Part shown: positions 9,203-18,966 of the stretch, in pieces
How the letters are laid out: each line of letters begins with the position of its first letter
How positions within the stretch are numbered: the first letter of the stretch is position 1
Source: Lachnospiraceae bacterium
GTDB lineage: Bacteria > Bacillota > Clostridia > Lachnospirales > Lachnospiraceae
Assembly: GCA_022483465.1 (NCBI GenBank)
Contig: JAKVNF010000003.1
Coordinates: 853,280 to 917,279 of the forward strand
Reading direction: 5' to 3'
Length of the DNA stretch: 64,000 nt
Program-made: the position numbers and the translations under genes
Notes under the pieces: generated by a model
What the model was told of the DNA's origin: nothing
The model's input: only the letters and a program-made list of their open reading frames with translations
Database searches by the model: none

Positions 9203-9880
9203 ATGATATTCAAGAGAATCAACGAAAACACAGTGAACTGCCACATCTCCAAGGAAGACCTGCAGGAGAGCGGAATCCGCATCGACGATCTGCTGATGCA
9301 GAAGAAGGAAACCCTGCAGAACCTCCGGGATGCGGTGCAGCGGGCCGCGGTGCAGGAGAACTTCACGCTGGATGGCCACTTCAACACCATGCAGCTCGCG
9401 GTCCTGCGGGACAGCTCCATCTCCCTGACCCTCTCCCAGGAAAGGGCAATCCCGGATTCCCTCTTCTCCAACGCGGGAAAGGAGCTCCTGGACGCCGCCC
9501 GGGCCAACTGGACCGGAGAGAACCGGGAGAGCGAAGAGGAGACCGGGGGGGCAGAGTCTGCCCCGACGGGCGGGGGCCTGCCGGACACGGTCTACTTCTT
9601 CCGCGACATGGAGGAGGCAATCCGCACCGCTTCCCTGATCCGGGATGAGGACGCCGAGAAGGTCTCCTCGTCCCTCTACCGGGACAAGAAGTCCGGGCGG
9701 TATTTCCTCCTGCTGCAGCAGAAGGAGGGCGCCGGGGAGGAGGGCTTTGCCCACATCACCCTGGTGCTCAATGAGTTTGCCAAGAAGGCCATCAGCAGTT
9801 CCCAGGAGATCGCCTTCAGGAAGGAGCACGCAGAGTGCATTCGGAAGGATCAAGCACTGACCGACCTGAAGAAGCTGTGA
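9203..9880 (+). CDS. mecA: MecA-family adaptor protein
   Basis: MecA adaptors present substrates such as ComK and other regulators to the ClpC/ClpP protease. The 225-residue product opens MIFKRINENTVNCHISKEDL, the typical MecA N-terminal substrate-binding region. A low-complexity Glu/Gly linker (about 110-130) follows, then a C-terminal domain with TVYFFRDMEEAI that resembles the ClpC-binding half. The start at 9203 is preferred over an upstream ATG because AAGGAG lies at 9193-9198 and homology begins there. ClpC/ClpP are not in the window, so targets here are unknown. The next gene's probable start overlaps its stop codon. Confidence 0.82.
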   Translation: MIFKRINENTVNCHISKEDLQESGIRIDDLLMQKKETLQNLRDAVQRAAVQENFTLDGHFNTMQLAVLRDSSISLTLSQERAIPDSLFSNAGKELLDAARANWTGENRESEEETGGAESAPTGGGLPDTVYFFRDMEEAIRTASLIRDEDAEKVSSSLYRDKKSGRYFLLLQQKEGAGEEGFAHITLVLNEFAKKAISSSQEIAFRKEHAECIRKDQALTDLKKL

Positions 9881-10590
9881 GGCTGAACCGATACCTGGCC
9901 TCCTGCGGTGTCTGCTCCCGCAGGGAGGCGGACCGGCTGATCGAAGAGGGCGCGGTCACCGTGGATGGGGCCGCGGCCGTCCCGGGCATGCTGGTCACCG
10001 GGCGGGAGAAGATCCGCGTCCGGGACCGGGTGGTCCGGGGACAGGACCGGAAGGTCGTGGTCGCCTGGTACAAGCCGGTGGGGGTCACCACCACGGAGCG
10101 GGATCCCCATGCCAAGAAGACGGTGGGAGATGCCTTTTCCTATCCCGTCCGGCTCACCTACGCGGGGCGCCTGGACCGGGACAGCGAGGGACTCCTGCTC
10201 ATGACCAACGACGGGGACCTGATCGAGGCAATGATGCGGGGCTCCGCGGGCCACGAGAAGGAGTACGTGGTGCGCACCACGGCCCGGATTCAGGACGTTC
10301 AGCTTTCCCGGATGGCAGAGGGCATCTACCTGAAGGATCTGGGGGTAAAGACCCGGCCATGCAAGGTCCGGCGCCTCGGGGACCACTCCTTCGACATCGT
10401 GCTGACCCAGGGCCTCAACCGGCAGATCCGCAGGATGTGCCAGGCGGTGGGCCTCCACGTGCAGACGCTAAAGCGCGTGCGGGTACTGAACATCACCCTG
10501 GCGGGCCTTCGCCCGGGCATGCAGAAGACGATCGAGGGGAAGGACCTCGAGGACCTCTACCGCGCGGCGGGACTTGCCCCGCGGCAGTGA
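9877..10590 (+). CDS. RsuA/RluB-family pseudouridine synthase
   Basis: Converts specific uridines in rRNA to pseudouridine. An S4 RNA-binding domain is at the N-terminus (LNRYLASCGVCSRREADRLI). The synthase core has GRLDRDSEGLLLMTNDG with the catalytic aspartate, then GLNRQIRRMCQAVGL. The start is taken as GTG at 9877, overlapping the mecA stop as GTGA, because the family's MRLNKYL-type opening begins exactly there. An ATG at 9835 would add 14 unsupported residues. The product is 237 residues. RluB, RluF or RsuA specificity cannot be told from sequence alone. A strong terminator follows. Confidence 0.88.
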   Translation: MRLNRYLASCGVCSRREADRLIEEGAVTVDGAAAVPGMLVTGREKIRVRDRVVRGQDRKVVVAWYKPVGVTTTERDPHAKKTVGDAFSYPVRLTYAGRLDRDSEGLLLMTNDGDLIEAMMRGSAGHEKEYVVRTTARIQDVQLSRMAEGIYLKDLGVKTRPCKVRRLGDHSFDIVLTQGLNRQIRRMCQAVGLHVQTLKRVRVLNITLAGLRPGMQKTIEGKDLEDLYRAAGLAPRQ

Positions 10591-12741
<2,151 letters not shown>

Positions 12742-12758
12742 TTCCATGATTCCAAAAT

Positions 12759-12799
12759 AAAGCGGACAGAAGATCGGAAAGGATCCCTGTCCGCTTTTT
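12759..12799. terminator. terminator between converging genes
   Basis: AGCGGACAG (12761-12769) pairs with CTGTCCGCT (12787-12795) followed by TTTTT. An A-rich left flank (AAAATAA) suggests it may also work for the minus-strand gene. Confidence 0.8.
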
Positions 12800-12804
12800 G
12801 CATC

Positions 12805-14487
12805 TCAGTTTCTCAGACCCCGGTACCGGTTCACCGCTGCCAGGATCTCGGCGCGCCTTGGCAGCGCGAGGAAGGGAACGCCCCGTCCGCCCTCATAGAG
12901 GACGGAGAGCCCCTCCTTCCGGAGCCTGTCGGAGAGGGCCGCCACGGCCTTGGCGATCCCGGTCTTTCCGTGAAAGTCCCGGCGCTCGAGAAGAAGGAGG
13001 CACCTTGCGATCGCCTGGGTCTGCCCCTCCGAGACGAGCTGCTCCACAAGGTGCAGGTCCACCTCCTCCCGCCCAAGGAGAAAGCCGTCGGTGCCGTCCG
13101 CCCGGATCTTGGTCCTGGGATCCAAAAGTGCCGGATTCTGCGCAGGGGTGCGCCGCGCCCTCGGCCCGCCGGGGAAGGGAAGGGGCGCCCGCACCACTCC
13201 CGCCGCGATCTTTTTTGCCTTTTCGGTGATGTCCGACACCCGGTAGTGATCGAGAAGGAGCACCGTGTCCGCCGCGGCAAAGTAGGCGCCAAAGCTCCCC
13301 GCTGCCAGGATCACCGAGATGCGAAGCGTCTCATACATGCCCCGGATTCGGTCGATGAGGGGCGTGATGGGCTCATGGGGCACCGCCTGCTCCATCAGCG
13401 CATCCCGCATCAGGAGGTTCGTCGCGCTGGTGTCCTCGTCGAGAAGAAGGACGTTTGCGCCGCCCTCCGCGGCCTCGGCAATCGCCGCTGCCTCCGAGGT
13501 GGAGCCGCTGGCGTTCTCGGTGGAGAAGAGCCGGCTGTCGGCACCGCCCGGCAGATCCGAGAGAAACAGGGAGATGTCGTCGCAGAAGACGCTCCTTCCA
13601 TCCTCCGCCCGGACCTTCACCGCCGTGTCATCGGTCACGACGAGCTCCCGCCCATCCCCGGGGGCGTGGTTGTAGACGCCAAGGGAGAGGGCGGAAAGGA
13701 GCGTGGACTTTCCGTGGTACCCGCCTCCCGTGATCAGCGTGATCCCCCTGGGAACCCCCATGCCGGTCACCTCTCCCCTATGGGGGAGGACCGCGGTGAC
13801 GCGAAGGGATGCGGGCGAGGAGAAGGGGACGGCGCCCCTCATGGGCTCCCCTAAGATCCCGTTTTTGCGCGGCAGGATGGCGCCGTCCGCCACAAAGGCG
13901 GCAAGGTTCTTCTCCCGAAGAAAAGCGCGCAGCGCCGCCTGATCCTCCGCAAGGTCGCAGGCGGCGGTCAGGGCTTTCCCGTCCAGGGCGTCATAGACAA
14001 GAGATGACCGCACGAGGTCCGGGATGGCATGGAGGCAGAGCTTTTCCATGGCCCCTGCATCGATCCTTCGCCCGTTGGCGGGAAAGCCCGCGCGGAAGGA
14101 GACCGTGACATCCCCCGCTTCGCTCACCTGCACATGGGACCTTGGCAGCACCTCCTGGGTGGGCCTTGGAAAGACGAGCTCCCCGCTCTTTCCGGAGCCG
14201 AGGCGCCCGGAATACGCGCCGGCCCCTGCGGCAAACTGCCGCGCCAGGGCATCCTCCAGGGCAAGGCGCCTTGTCCCGTTCTCAAAAAGGTCCTTCGGGA
14301 AACGGGCGGTCTTTGCGGGGACCAGAACCCGCAGACTCGAGGGGGCGGCAAAGGGATCCCCCTGCACGTGGTCGACAAAAAGGACATACCCCGGCATCTG
14401 CCAGCTGCCGGCAAGGTCCCGGTAGGCAGGATATCCCCTGCCGTCCATCCGATGCAGGGCATCCCGAAACTGTTCCAGTGTCTTCAT
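12805..14487 (-). CDS. predicted ATPase of the ABC class
   Basis: A 560-residue soluble P-loop protein of the ABC_ATPase family known mainly from genome surveys; no substrate or partner is established. The N-terminal domain (about 1-240, RGYPAYRDLAGSW near the start) is family-specific. The Walker A loop is GGGYHGKSTLL at about residue 254. An ABC-like signature and Walker B region with LLLDEDTSATN lie at about 350-360. It has no membrane segments and no permease neighbour, so it is not a transporter. On the minus strand GGAGGTGTGACGGA precedes the start. It is divergent from metA. Confidence 0.82.
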   Translation of the reverse strand: MKTLEQFRDALHRMDGRGYPAYRDLAGSWQMPGYVLFVDHVQGDPFAAPSSLRVLVPAKTARFPKDLFENGTRRLALEDALARQFAAGAGAYSGRLGSGKSGELVFPRPTQEVLPRSHVQVSEAGDVTVSFRAGFPANGRRIDAGAMEKLCLHAIPDLVRSSLVYDALDGKALTAACDLAEDQAALRAFLREKNLAAFVADGAILPRKNGILGEPMRGAVPFSSPASLRVTAVLPHRGEVTGMGVPRGITLITGGGYHGKSTLLSALSLGVYNHAPGDGRELVVTDDTAVKVRAEDGRSVFCDDISLFLSDLPGGADSRLFSTENASGSTSEAAAIAEAAEGGANVLLLDEDTSATNLLMRDALMEQAVPHEPITPLIDRIRGMYETLRISVILAAGSFGAYFAAADTVLLLDHYRVSDITEKAKKIAAGVVRAPLPFPGGPRARRTPAQNPALLDPRTKIRADGTDGFLLGREEVDLHLVEQLVSEGQTQAIARCLLLLERRDFHGKTGIAKAVAALSDRLRKEGLSVLYEGGRGVPFLALPRRAEILAAVNRYRGLRN

Positions 14488-14550
14488 TCCGTCACACCTC
14501 CCTACGCAAAGCGATTCCGTCCCCGGGGGACGAAACCCCGAATCTGTCCA

Positions 14551-14580
14551 TCGACAGGCAAAAAAGCGGTTTGCGATAAT
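14551..14580 (+). promoter_or_regulatory. metA promoter
   Basis: TCGACA (14551-14556), an 18-base spacer and GATAAT (14575-14580) preceded by TGC, an extended -10. No SAM-riboswitch-like or T-box leader is visible. Confidence 0.5.
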
Positions 14581-14626
14581 GATTCTGTGTCATTGTAACA
14601 GAATCCAGAGAAAGAAGGCGATGTGC

Positions 14627-15544
14627 ATGCCAATCAAGATCCAGGACGATCTCCCTGTCCGGGAGATCCTTGAGGACGAGAACCTGTTCCTTGTGAATGA
14701 GGACCGGGCGGCCCACCAGGACATCCGGCCGCTCCAGATCTGCATTCTGAACCTGATGCCCAAGAAGGAGGACACGGAGCTCCAGCTCCTGCGCATGCTC
14801 AGCAACACCCCCCTGCAGCTGGACATCACGTTCCTGCGCGTCTCCTCCCACAAGGCGGTGCACACCTCCTACAACCACCTGCACAAGTTTTACTACCGCT
14901 TCGACGAGGTCCGGGACCGGAACTTCGATGGCCTGATCATCACCGGCGCCCCGGTGGAGAAGCTCCCCTACCAGGAGGTGGACTACTGGGACGAGCTCTG
15001 CGAGATCATGGAGTGGTCCAAGACCCACGTGCAGTCCACCTTCCATATCTGCTGGGCTGCCCAGGCGGGGGTGTACTACCACTACGGCCTGGACAAGGTC
15101 ATGCTCCCGCAAAAGCTCTGCGGCGTCTACCGCCACAAGGTGTTCCACCGCAGGGACCCCCTGGTCCGCGGCTTTGACGACTACTTCTACATTCCCCACT
15201 CCCGGTACACCGAGGTGCCCGCACAGAAGATCCACGACTGCGCGGACCTGAAGGTCCTTGCGGAGTCGAAGGAGGCAGGGGTGCTTCTGTGCACCGCAAG
15301 GGAGGGCCGGCAGGTCTTCATCTTCGGCCACGGCGAGTACGACCGCTACACCCTGCGGGACGAGTACGAGCGGGATCTTGCGGCAGGCCTTGCACCGGCG
15401 CTTCCCGTCCACTACTTCCCGGAGGACAACCCGGAGAACAAGCCCGACCTCAAGTGGCGCTCCGCCTCCCAGCTTCTCTACAGCAACTGGATCAACTACT
15501 ACGTCTACCAGGCAACTCCCTACCACATCGAGGAGATCCGCTGA
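14627..15544 (+). CDS. metAA: homoserine O-acyltransferase MetA, probably acetyl-CoA type
   Basis: Activates homoserine with an acyl group as the first committed step of methionine synthesis. The product has 305 residues. The catalytic cysteine is C142 (FHICWAAQAG), with the His/Glu pair H235 and E237 (FGHGEYDRY). Residue 111 is glutamate (GAPVEKL). In the studied Bacillus cereus enzyme Glu111 favours acetyl-CoA and Gly favours succinyl-CoA, so acetyltransferase activity is inferred. The start at 14627 (MPIKIQ) has AAGAAGG eight bases upstream; ATG 14621 is too close to that site. A strong terminator follows. Confidence 0.93.
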   Translation: MPIKIQDDLPVREILEDENLFLVNEDRAAHQDIRPLQICILNLMPKKEDTELQLLRMLSNTPLQLDITFLRVSSHKAVHTSYNHLHKFYYRFDEVRDRNFDGLIITGAPVEKLPYQEVDYWDELCEIMEWSKTHVQSTFHICWAAQAGVYYHYGLDKVMLPQKLCGVYRHKVFHRRDPLVRGFDDYFYIPHSRYTEVPAQKIHDCADLKVLAESKEAGVLLCTAREGRQVFIFGHGEYDRYTLRDEYERDLAAGLAPALPVHYFPEDNPENKPDLKWRSASQLLYSNWINYYVYQATPYHIEEIR

Positions 15545-15551
15545 TTGTCGG

Positions 15552-15582
15552 CGGCAAGCGCAGCTGCGCTTGCCGTCTTTTT
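15552..15582 (+). terminator. terminator after metA
   Basis: CGGCAAGCGCAG and CTGCGCTTGCCG form a nearly loopless perfect palindrome (15552-15575) followed by TCTTTTT. Confidence 0.9.
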
Positions 15583-15606
15583 GTTTCCCCCCTCTCTGTC
15601 CCCCTA

Positions 15607-15615
15607 TGTTAAAAT
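15607..15615 (+). promoter_or_regulatory. extended -10 promoter for the exonuclease gene
   Basis: TGTTAAAAT (15607-15615) lies about 38 bases before the start codon; no convincing -35 is seen. Confidence 0.4.
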
Positions 15616-15652
15616 GGCTCCAGATGCAACAACGTAAGAAAGGCGGTGTCCC

Positions 15653-16741
15653 ATGGGTGCAACCCACTGCAAACCTGTATTCATCGACGCGAGCGCGCTG
15701 CTGGTGACGAGCTACTACGGCAACCTCCCCAAGTCCATCCTCTTTGAGAAGGACCCGGAGAAGAAAAAAGAGCACTACGACGAGATTCTGCACACGAAGG
15801 ACGGGCAGTACACCAACGCGGTGATCCCGATGGTCTCCGTGATCCTGAAGATCCTGGAGACCCAGCACCCGTCCCACCTGCTCTTTGCCTTTGACCGAAC
15901 CCGGGACACGTTCCGCAGAAAGAAGTTCGAGGCCTACAAGGCGCAGCGCGCCGAGACCCCGGACCCCTTAAAGCAGCAGTTTGCCTCCATGGAGACCCTC
16001 CTCCAGACGGCGGGCTTTGTGACCCTCTCCTCCGACACCTACGAGGCGGACGACATCGTGGGGAGCGCCGTGGAGGTGGTGCAGAAGGCCCTTGCCAGGG
16101 ACGGCGCCTGCCCCACCTGCTACATCTGGACAAAGGACCACGACTACCTGCAGCTCTGCTCCGACACCTGTAGGATCTGGCTCGCCCAGACCTCCCAGGA
16201 CAAGGCGGACGCCCTGAACCTTGCCCACTACGGCTGTGCCTCGAGGGACATGAACCTGCCTGACAAGACCTTCCTTGTGACCCCCGGGGTTTGCCGGGAG
16301 GAGTACGGCGTTTCGCCGTCCCAGATCCCGGACCTCAAGGGCATCCAGGGCGATCCCAGCGACAACATCCCCGGCGTGAAGGGAGTCTCCAGCGCGGCGA
16401 TCCCGCTCCTCAACGAGTACGGCACCCTGGAGGAGATCTACGCCGCCCTGGACGATGCCGCAGACAAGGCGGGAGAGGCCGCCCTCAAGGCCTTCTGGAA
16501 GGAGGACCTGGGGATCACAAGAAGCCCCGCAAAGGCGCTTCGCGCAAGCCGGGAGATCGCCTTTTTGTCCCGGGATCTGGCGACGATCCGGAGGGAGGCG
16601 CCTTTGGGACTTACCGAGGAGGCGCTCCGGATCGAGGTGAACCGGGATCTTTGCGAGAGACTCAAGAAGGCGATGGCGCCGCTGGAGCTCAAAAAACTCG
16701 CAAAGCGGGTGGATGAATGGGAGAAGACGCTCCCGGCATGA
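15653..16741 (+). CDS. stand-alone 5'-3' exonuclease (FEN/PolA-N family)
   Basis: A 362-residue flap-endonuclease-like protein equivalent to the N-terminal domain of DNA polymerase I. The expected metal-binding acids are visible: D12 (VFIDAS), D81 (FAFDRTRDTFRR), E131/D133/D134 (YEADDIVG), D162 and D164 (TKDHDYLQL), D234 and D237 (GDPSDNIPG). The helix-hairpin-helix after GDPSDNIPGVKGV is also present. Such enzymes remove RNA primers and flaps. The PolA encoded 2.2 kb downstream has lost these acids in its own N-terminal domain, so this protein probably supplies the activity in trans. The ribosome site is AAGAAAGG. The next gene starts 19 bases on. Confidence 0.9.
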   Translation: MGATHCKPVFIDASALLVTSYYGNLPKSILFEKDPEKKKEHYDEILHTKDGQYTNAVIPMVSVILKILETQHPSHLLFAFDRTRDTFRRKKFEAYKAQRAETPDPLKQQFASMETLLQTAGFVTLSSDTYEADDIVGSAVEVVQKALARDGACPTCYIWTKDHDYLQLCSDTCRIWLAQTSQDKADALNLAHYGCASRDMNLPDKTFLVTPGVCREEYGVSPSQIPDLKGIQGDPSDNIPGVKGVSSAAIPLLNEYGTLEEIYAALDDAADKAGEAALKAFWKEDLGITRSPAKALRASREIAFLSRDLATIRREAPLGLTEEALRIEVNRDLCERLKKAMAPLELKKLAKRVDEWEKTLPA

Positions 16742-16760
16742 GGGGAGGAAACGTAAGATC

Positions 16761-17633
16761 ATGGCAGCGCTGACCGTGACAGTCCTTGTGGACAACGACC
16801 ACCGGACGAAAGAAGAGCGGGAGAGCACCCCGCCAGCCCTCTCCTGTGAGTGGGGCCTCTCGCTGTGGCTCTCCTATGCGGGAGAGGACGGCGCGCAGCA
16901 CCGGCTCTTACTGGATGCGGGCTCCAAGGGAGGCTTTGCGGAGAATGCCTCGCGCCTTGGGATTCCCCTGGAGGATGCCGAGTACCTCGTCCTCTCCCAT
17001 GCCCACTACGACCACACGGACGGGGCGGATGCCTTCCTTGCCAAAAATCAGACCGCAAAGATCTGCCTGGCAAAGAAGGCGATGCACCGGCGCTGCTACA
17101 GCACCGGGCAAGGCGGCGCGCCCCGCTACATCGGCATCCGGGAGGGCCTCCTGGATGCCTGCCGGGAGCGCCTCGTCCTCACCGAGGGCATCACAGAGCT
17201 TTTCCCCGGCGTGACCCTGGTTCCCCACAGCGGCGGAGATCCCACCCGGATCGCCAGGCGGCAGGGGCTCTGGCAGATGACCCCGGAGGGCCGCCTGCTG
17301 CCGGATCACTTTGACCACGAGCAGAGCCTGGTGGTCCGAACGGACAGGGGACTTACCATCCTCTCCCCCTGCTCCCACACCGGGATGGCGGCCATCACCA
17401 GGGAGGTGGGAGAGGCCTTTTGGGGGGCGCGCATCCACGCCTTTGTGGGCGGGCTCCATCTCTTCCGCCTGGATGAGGAGGAGACAAGGCGCGAGGCAGA
17501 AGTTCTCAAAGCCCTGCCCGTAGATATCATCTATACCGGCCACTGCACGGGGGAGGCGCAGACGAAAATTCTGGCGGAAGTTCTGGGGGCAAAGCTCCAC
17601 CCCTTCGGGAGCGGCTCCGTCTTTACGACGTAA
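16761..17633 (+). CDS. MBL-fold metallo-hydrolase, DHPS-like family
   Basis: A 290-residue metallo-beta-lactamase-fold protein. SHAHYDHTDG carries the metal-binding His/Asp set (about residue 78). LSPCSHTGM (about 210) and GGLHLF (about 235) match the branch annotated as 7,8-dihydropterin-6-methyl-4-(beta-D-ribofuranosyl)-aminobenzene-5'-phosphate synthase-like. That annotation comes from archaea and the bacterial substrate is unknown. The start at 16761 has GGGGAGGAAA upstream. It lies 19 bases after the exonuclease gene and is probably co-transcribed with it. Confidence 0.82.
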   Translation: MAALTVTVLVDNDHRTKEERESTPPALSCEWGLSLWLSYAGEDGAQHRLLLDAGSKGGFAENASRLGIPLEDAEYLVLSHAHYDHTDGADAFLAKNQTAKICLAKKAMHRRCYSTGQGGAPRYIGIREGLLDACRERLVLTEGITELFPGVTLVPHSGGDPTRIARRQGLWQMTPEGRLLPDHFDHEQSLVVRTDRGLTILSPCSHTGMAAITREVGEAFWGARIHAFVGGLHLFRLDEEETRREAEVLKALPVDIIYTGHCTGEAQTKILAEVLGAKLHPFGSGSVFTT

Positions 17634-17681
17634 GGGAAGCAGGGGAACAACAGTCCATCCAAAGAGGAGAAGGAGGAACAC

Positions 17682-18554
17682 ATGCAGTACACAATCCGAA
17701 ACGAACACATGCAGGCTGTGATCGATTCCCTGGGGGCGGAGCTGGTCAGCCTTCAGCTGGACGGCCACGAGTACCTCTGGCAGGGGGATCCCGCCTTCTG
17801 GCGCGGCCACGCACCGGTTCTCTTCCCCTTTGTGGGGCGGCTCCAGGGCGGCACCTACACCCTGCACGGGACCGAGTACGCCCTGCGCATCCACGGCCTG
17901 GCAAAGTACTATGACTTCACCCCCGAGAAGGAGGAGAAGGATGCCCTGACCCTGTCCCTGTCTGCCAACGAGGAGACGAGGGCCCAATACCCCTTCTCCT
18001 TCCGGTTTCTGGTGACCTACCGCCTGGAGGAGCGCCGCCTTGCCATCACCTTCCGCGTGGAAAACGAGGGGGCGGAGATGATGTACTTTGGCCTTGGCGG
18101 ACATCCCGGATTCCGGGCACCCATGGAGGAGGGAGAGGACTTTACGGACTGCTACCTGGAGTTCTCCGAGGCCTCCCATCCCGATCGGGTGCTGTTCTCC
18201 GACGGCGTCCTGACCCTGGGAAAGACCGAGCCCTATCCCCTGGAGGAGGGAAAGATCCTGCGCCTGCACCACGATCTCTTTGACCACGACGCCGTGGTGC
18301 TGACCGACATGCCCTGGACCGTGTCCTTAAAGAGCACCAAGTCCAGCCGCAGCGTCACCGTGTCCTACCCCGGCATGCCCTACGTGGGCTTTTGGCACGC
18401 AGTGAAAAAGCCCGCCCCCTATGTCTGCATCGAGCCCTGGGTGAGCCTTCCGGGACGGGACGGCATCACCGAGGACTTCGCCGCGATGTCCGGCCTGCAG
18501 CGCCTTGCCCCCGGCAAAACCTATGAGAACGACTGGAGCATCGCGCTGACATGA
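17682..18554 (+). CDS. aldose 1-epimerase family protein (LacX-like)
   Basis: A 290-residue sugar-mutarotase-fold protein. The N-terminus has YLWQGDPAFWRGHAPVLFPF, typical of the LacX/YeaD-like branch. LGGHPGFRAP (about residue 143) carries the conserved histidine. A catalytic glutamate probably lies in the C-terminal third (CIEPWVSLPGRDG). These proteins interconvert sugar anomers, but the sugar is unknown here. AAGGAGG lies just upstream of the start. The stop overlaps the next start as ATGA. Confidence 0.85.
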   Translation: MQYTIRNEHMQAVIDSLGAELVSLQLDGHEYLWQGDPAFWRGHAPVLFPFVGRLQGGTYTLHGTEYALRIHGLAKYYDFTPEKEEKDALTLSLSANEETRAQYPFSFRFLVTYRLEERRLAITFRVENEGAEMMYFGLGGHPGFRAPMEEGEDFTDCYLEFSEASHPDRVLFSDGVLTLGKTEPYPLEEGKILRLHHDLFDHDAVVLTDMPWTVSLKSTKSSRSVTVSYPGMPYVGFWHAVKKPAPYVCIEPWVSLPGRDGITEDFAAMSGLQRLAPGKTYENDWSIALT

Positions 18555-18952
18555 AGGACAACGGCATCACCGAGGTCCCGGCGTTTTTGGACCACATCCA
18601 GAAGGAGGAGGAAGCGGAGGCCACCGTGGAGGCCACCGTCCACAAGGACTTTGAGCGGCAGATCCCGGCCTTTCTGCAGGACACCCTCTCCAATGCCGAG
18701 CTGGACGCCTTTTTAAACCACCTCTCCGGGTGCCCCGCCTGCGAGGATGAGCTCTCCATCCAGTACCTGGTCTACGCCGGCATGCCCCGGCTCGAGACCG
18801 GCGAGACTTTCAACCTCCAGCGGGAGCTGCACGACTACGTGGCGCTGGAGAACCAGCGCCTGCACCGGAGGCGGGAGCTGGCGGCGGCCGCCTTCCTCCT
18901 GGAGCTTGGCGCCATGGCGGCGGTGGCCCTGGGATACCTGTTTTTGCTCTGA
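18551..18952 (+). CDS. small zinc-finger membrane protein (zf-HC2/anti-sigma-like)
   Basis: A 133-residue protein of unknown function. Its middle contains HLSGCPACEDEL, which fits the His-x3-Cys-x2-Cys zinc motif of ZAS/zf-HC2 anti-sigma factors, in the usual ELDAFLNHLSGC setting. One hydrophobic C-terminal segment (about 112-133) predicts membrane anchoring, so the zinc domain would face the cytoplasm. No sigma-factor gene is adjacent, unlike most true anti-sigma genes. It is translationally coupled to the epimerase gene (ATGA overlap) and followed 14 bases later by polA. Confidence 0.6.
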   Translation: MKDNGITEVPAFLDHIQKEEEAEATVEATVHKDFERQIPAFLQDTLSNAELDAFLNHLSGCPACEDELSIQYLVYAGMPRLETGETFNLQRELHDYVALENQRLHRRRELAAAAFLLELGAMAAVALGYLFLL

Positions 18953-18966
18953 GCGAAAGGATATGC

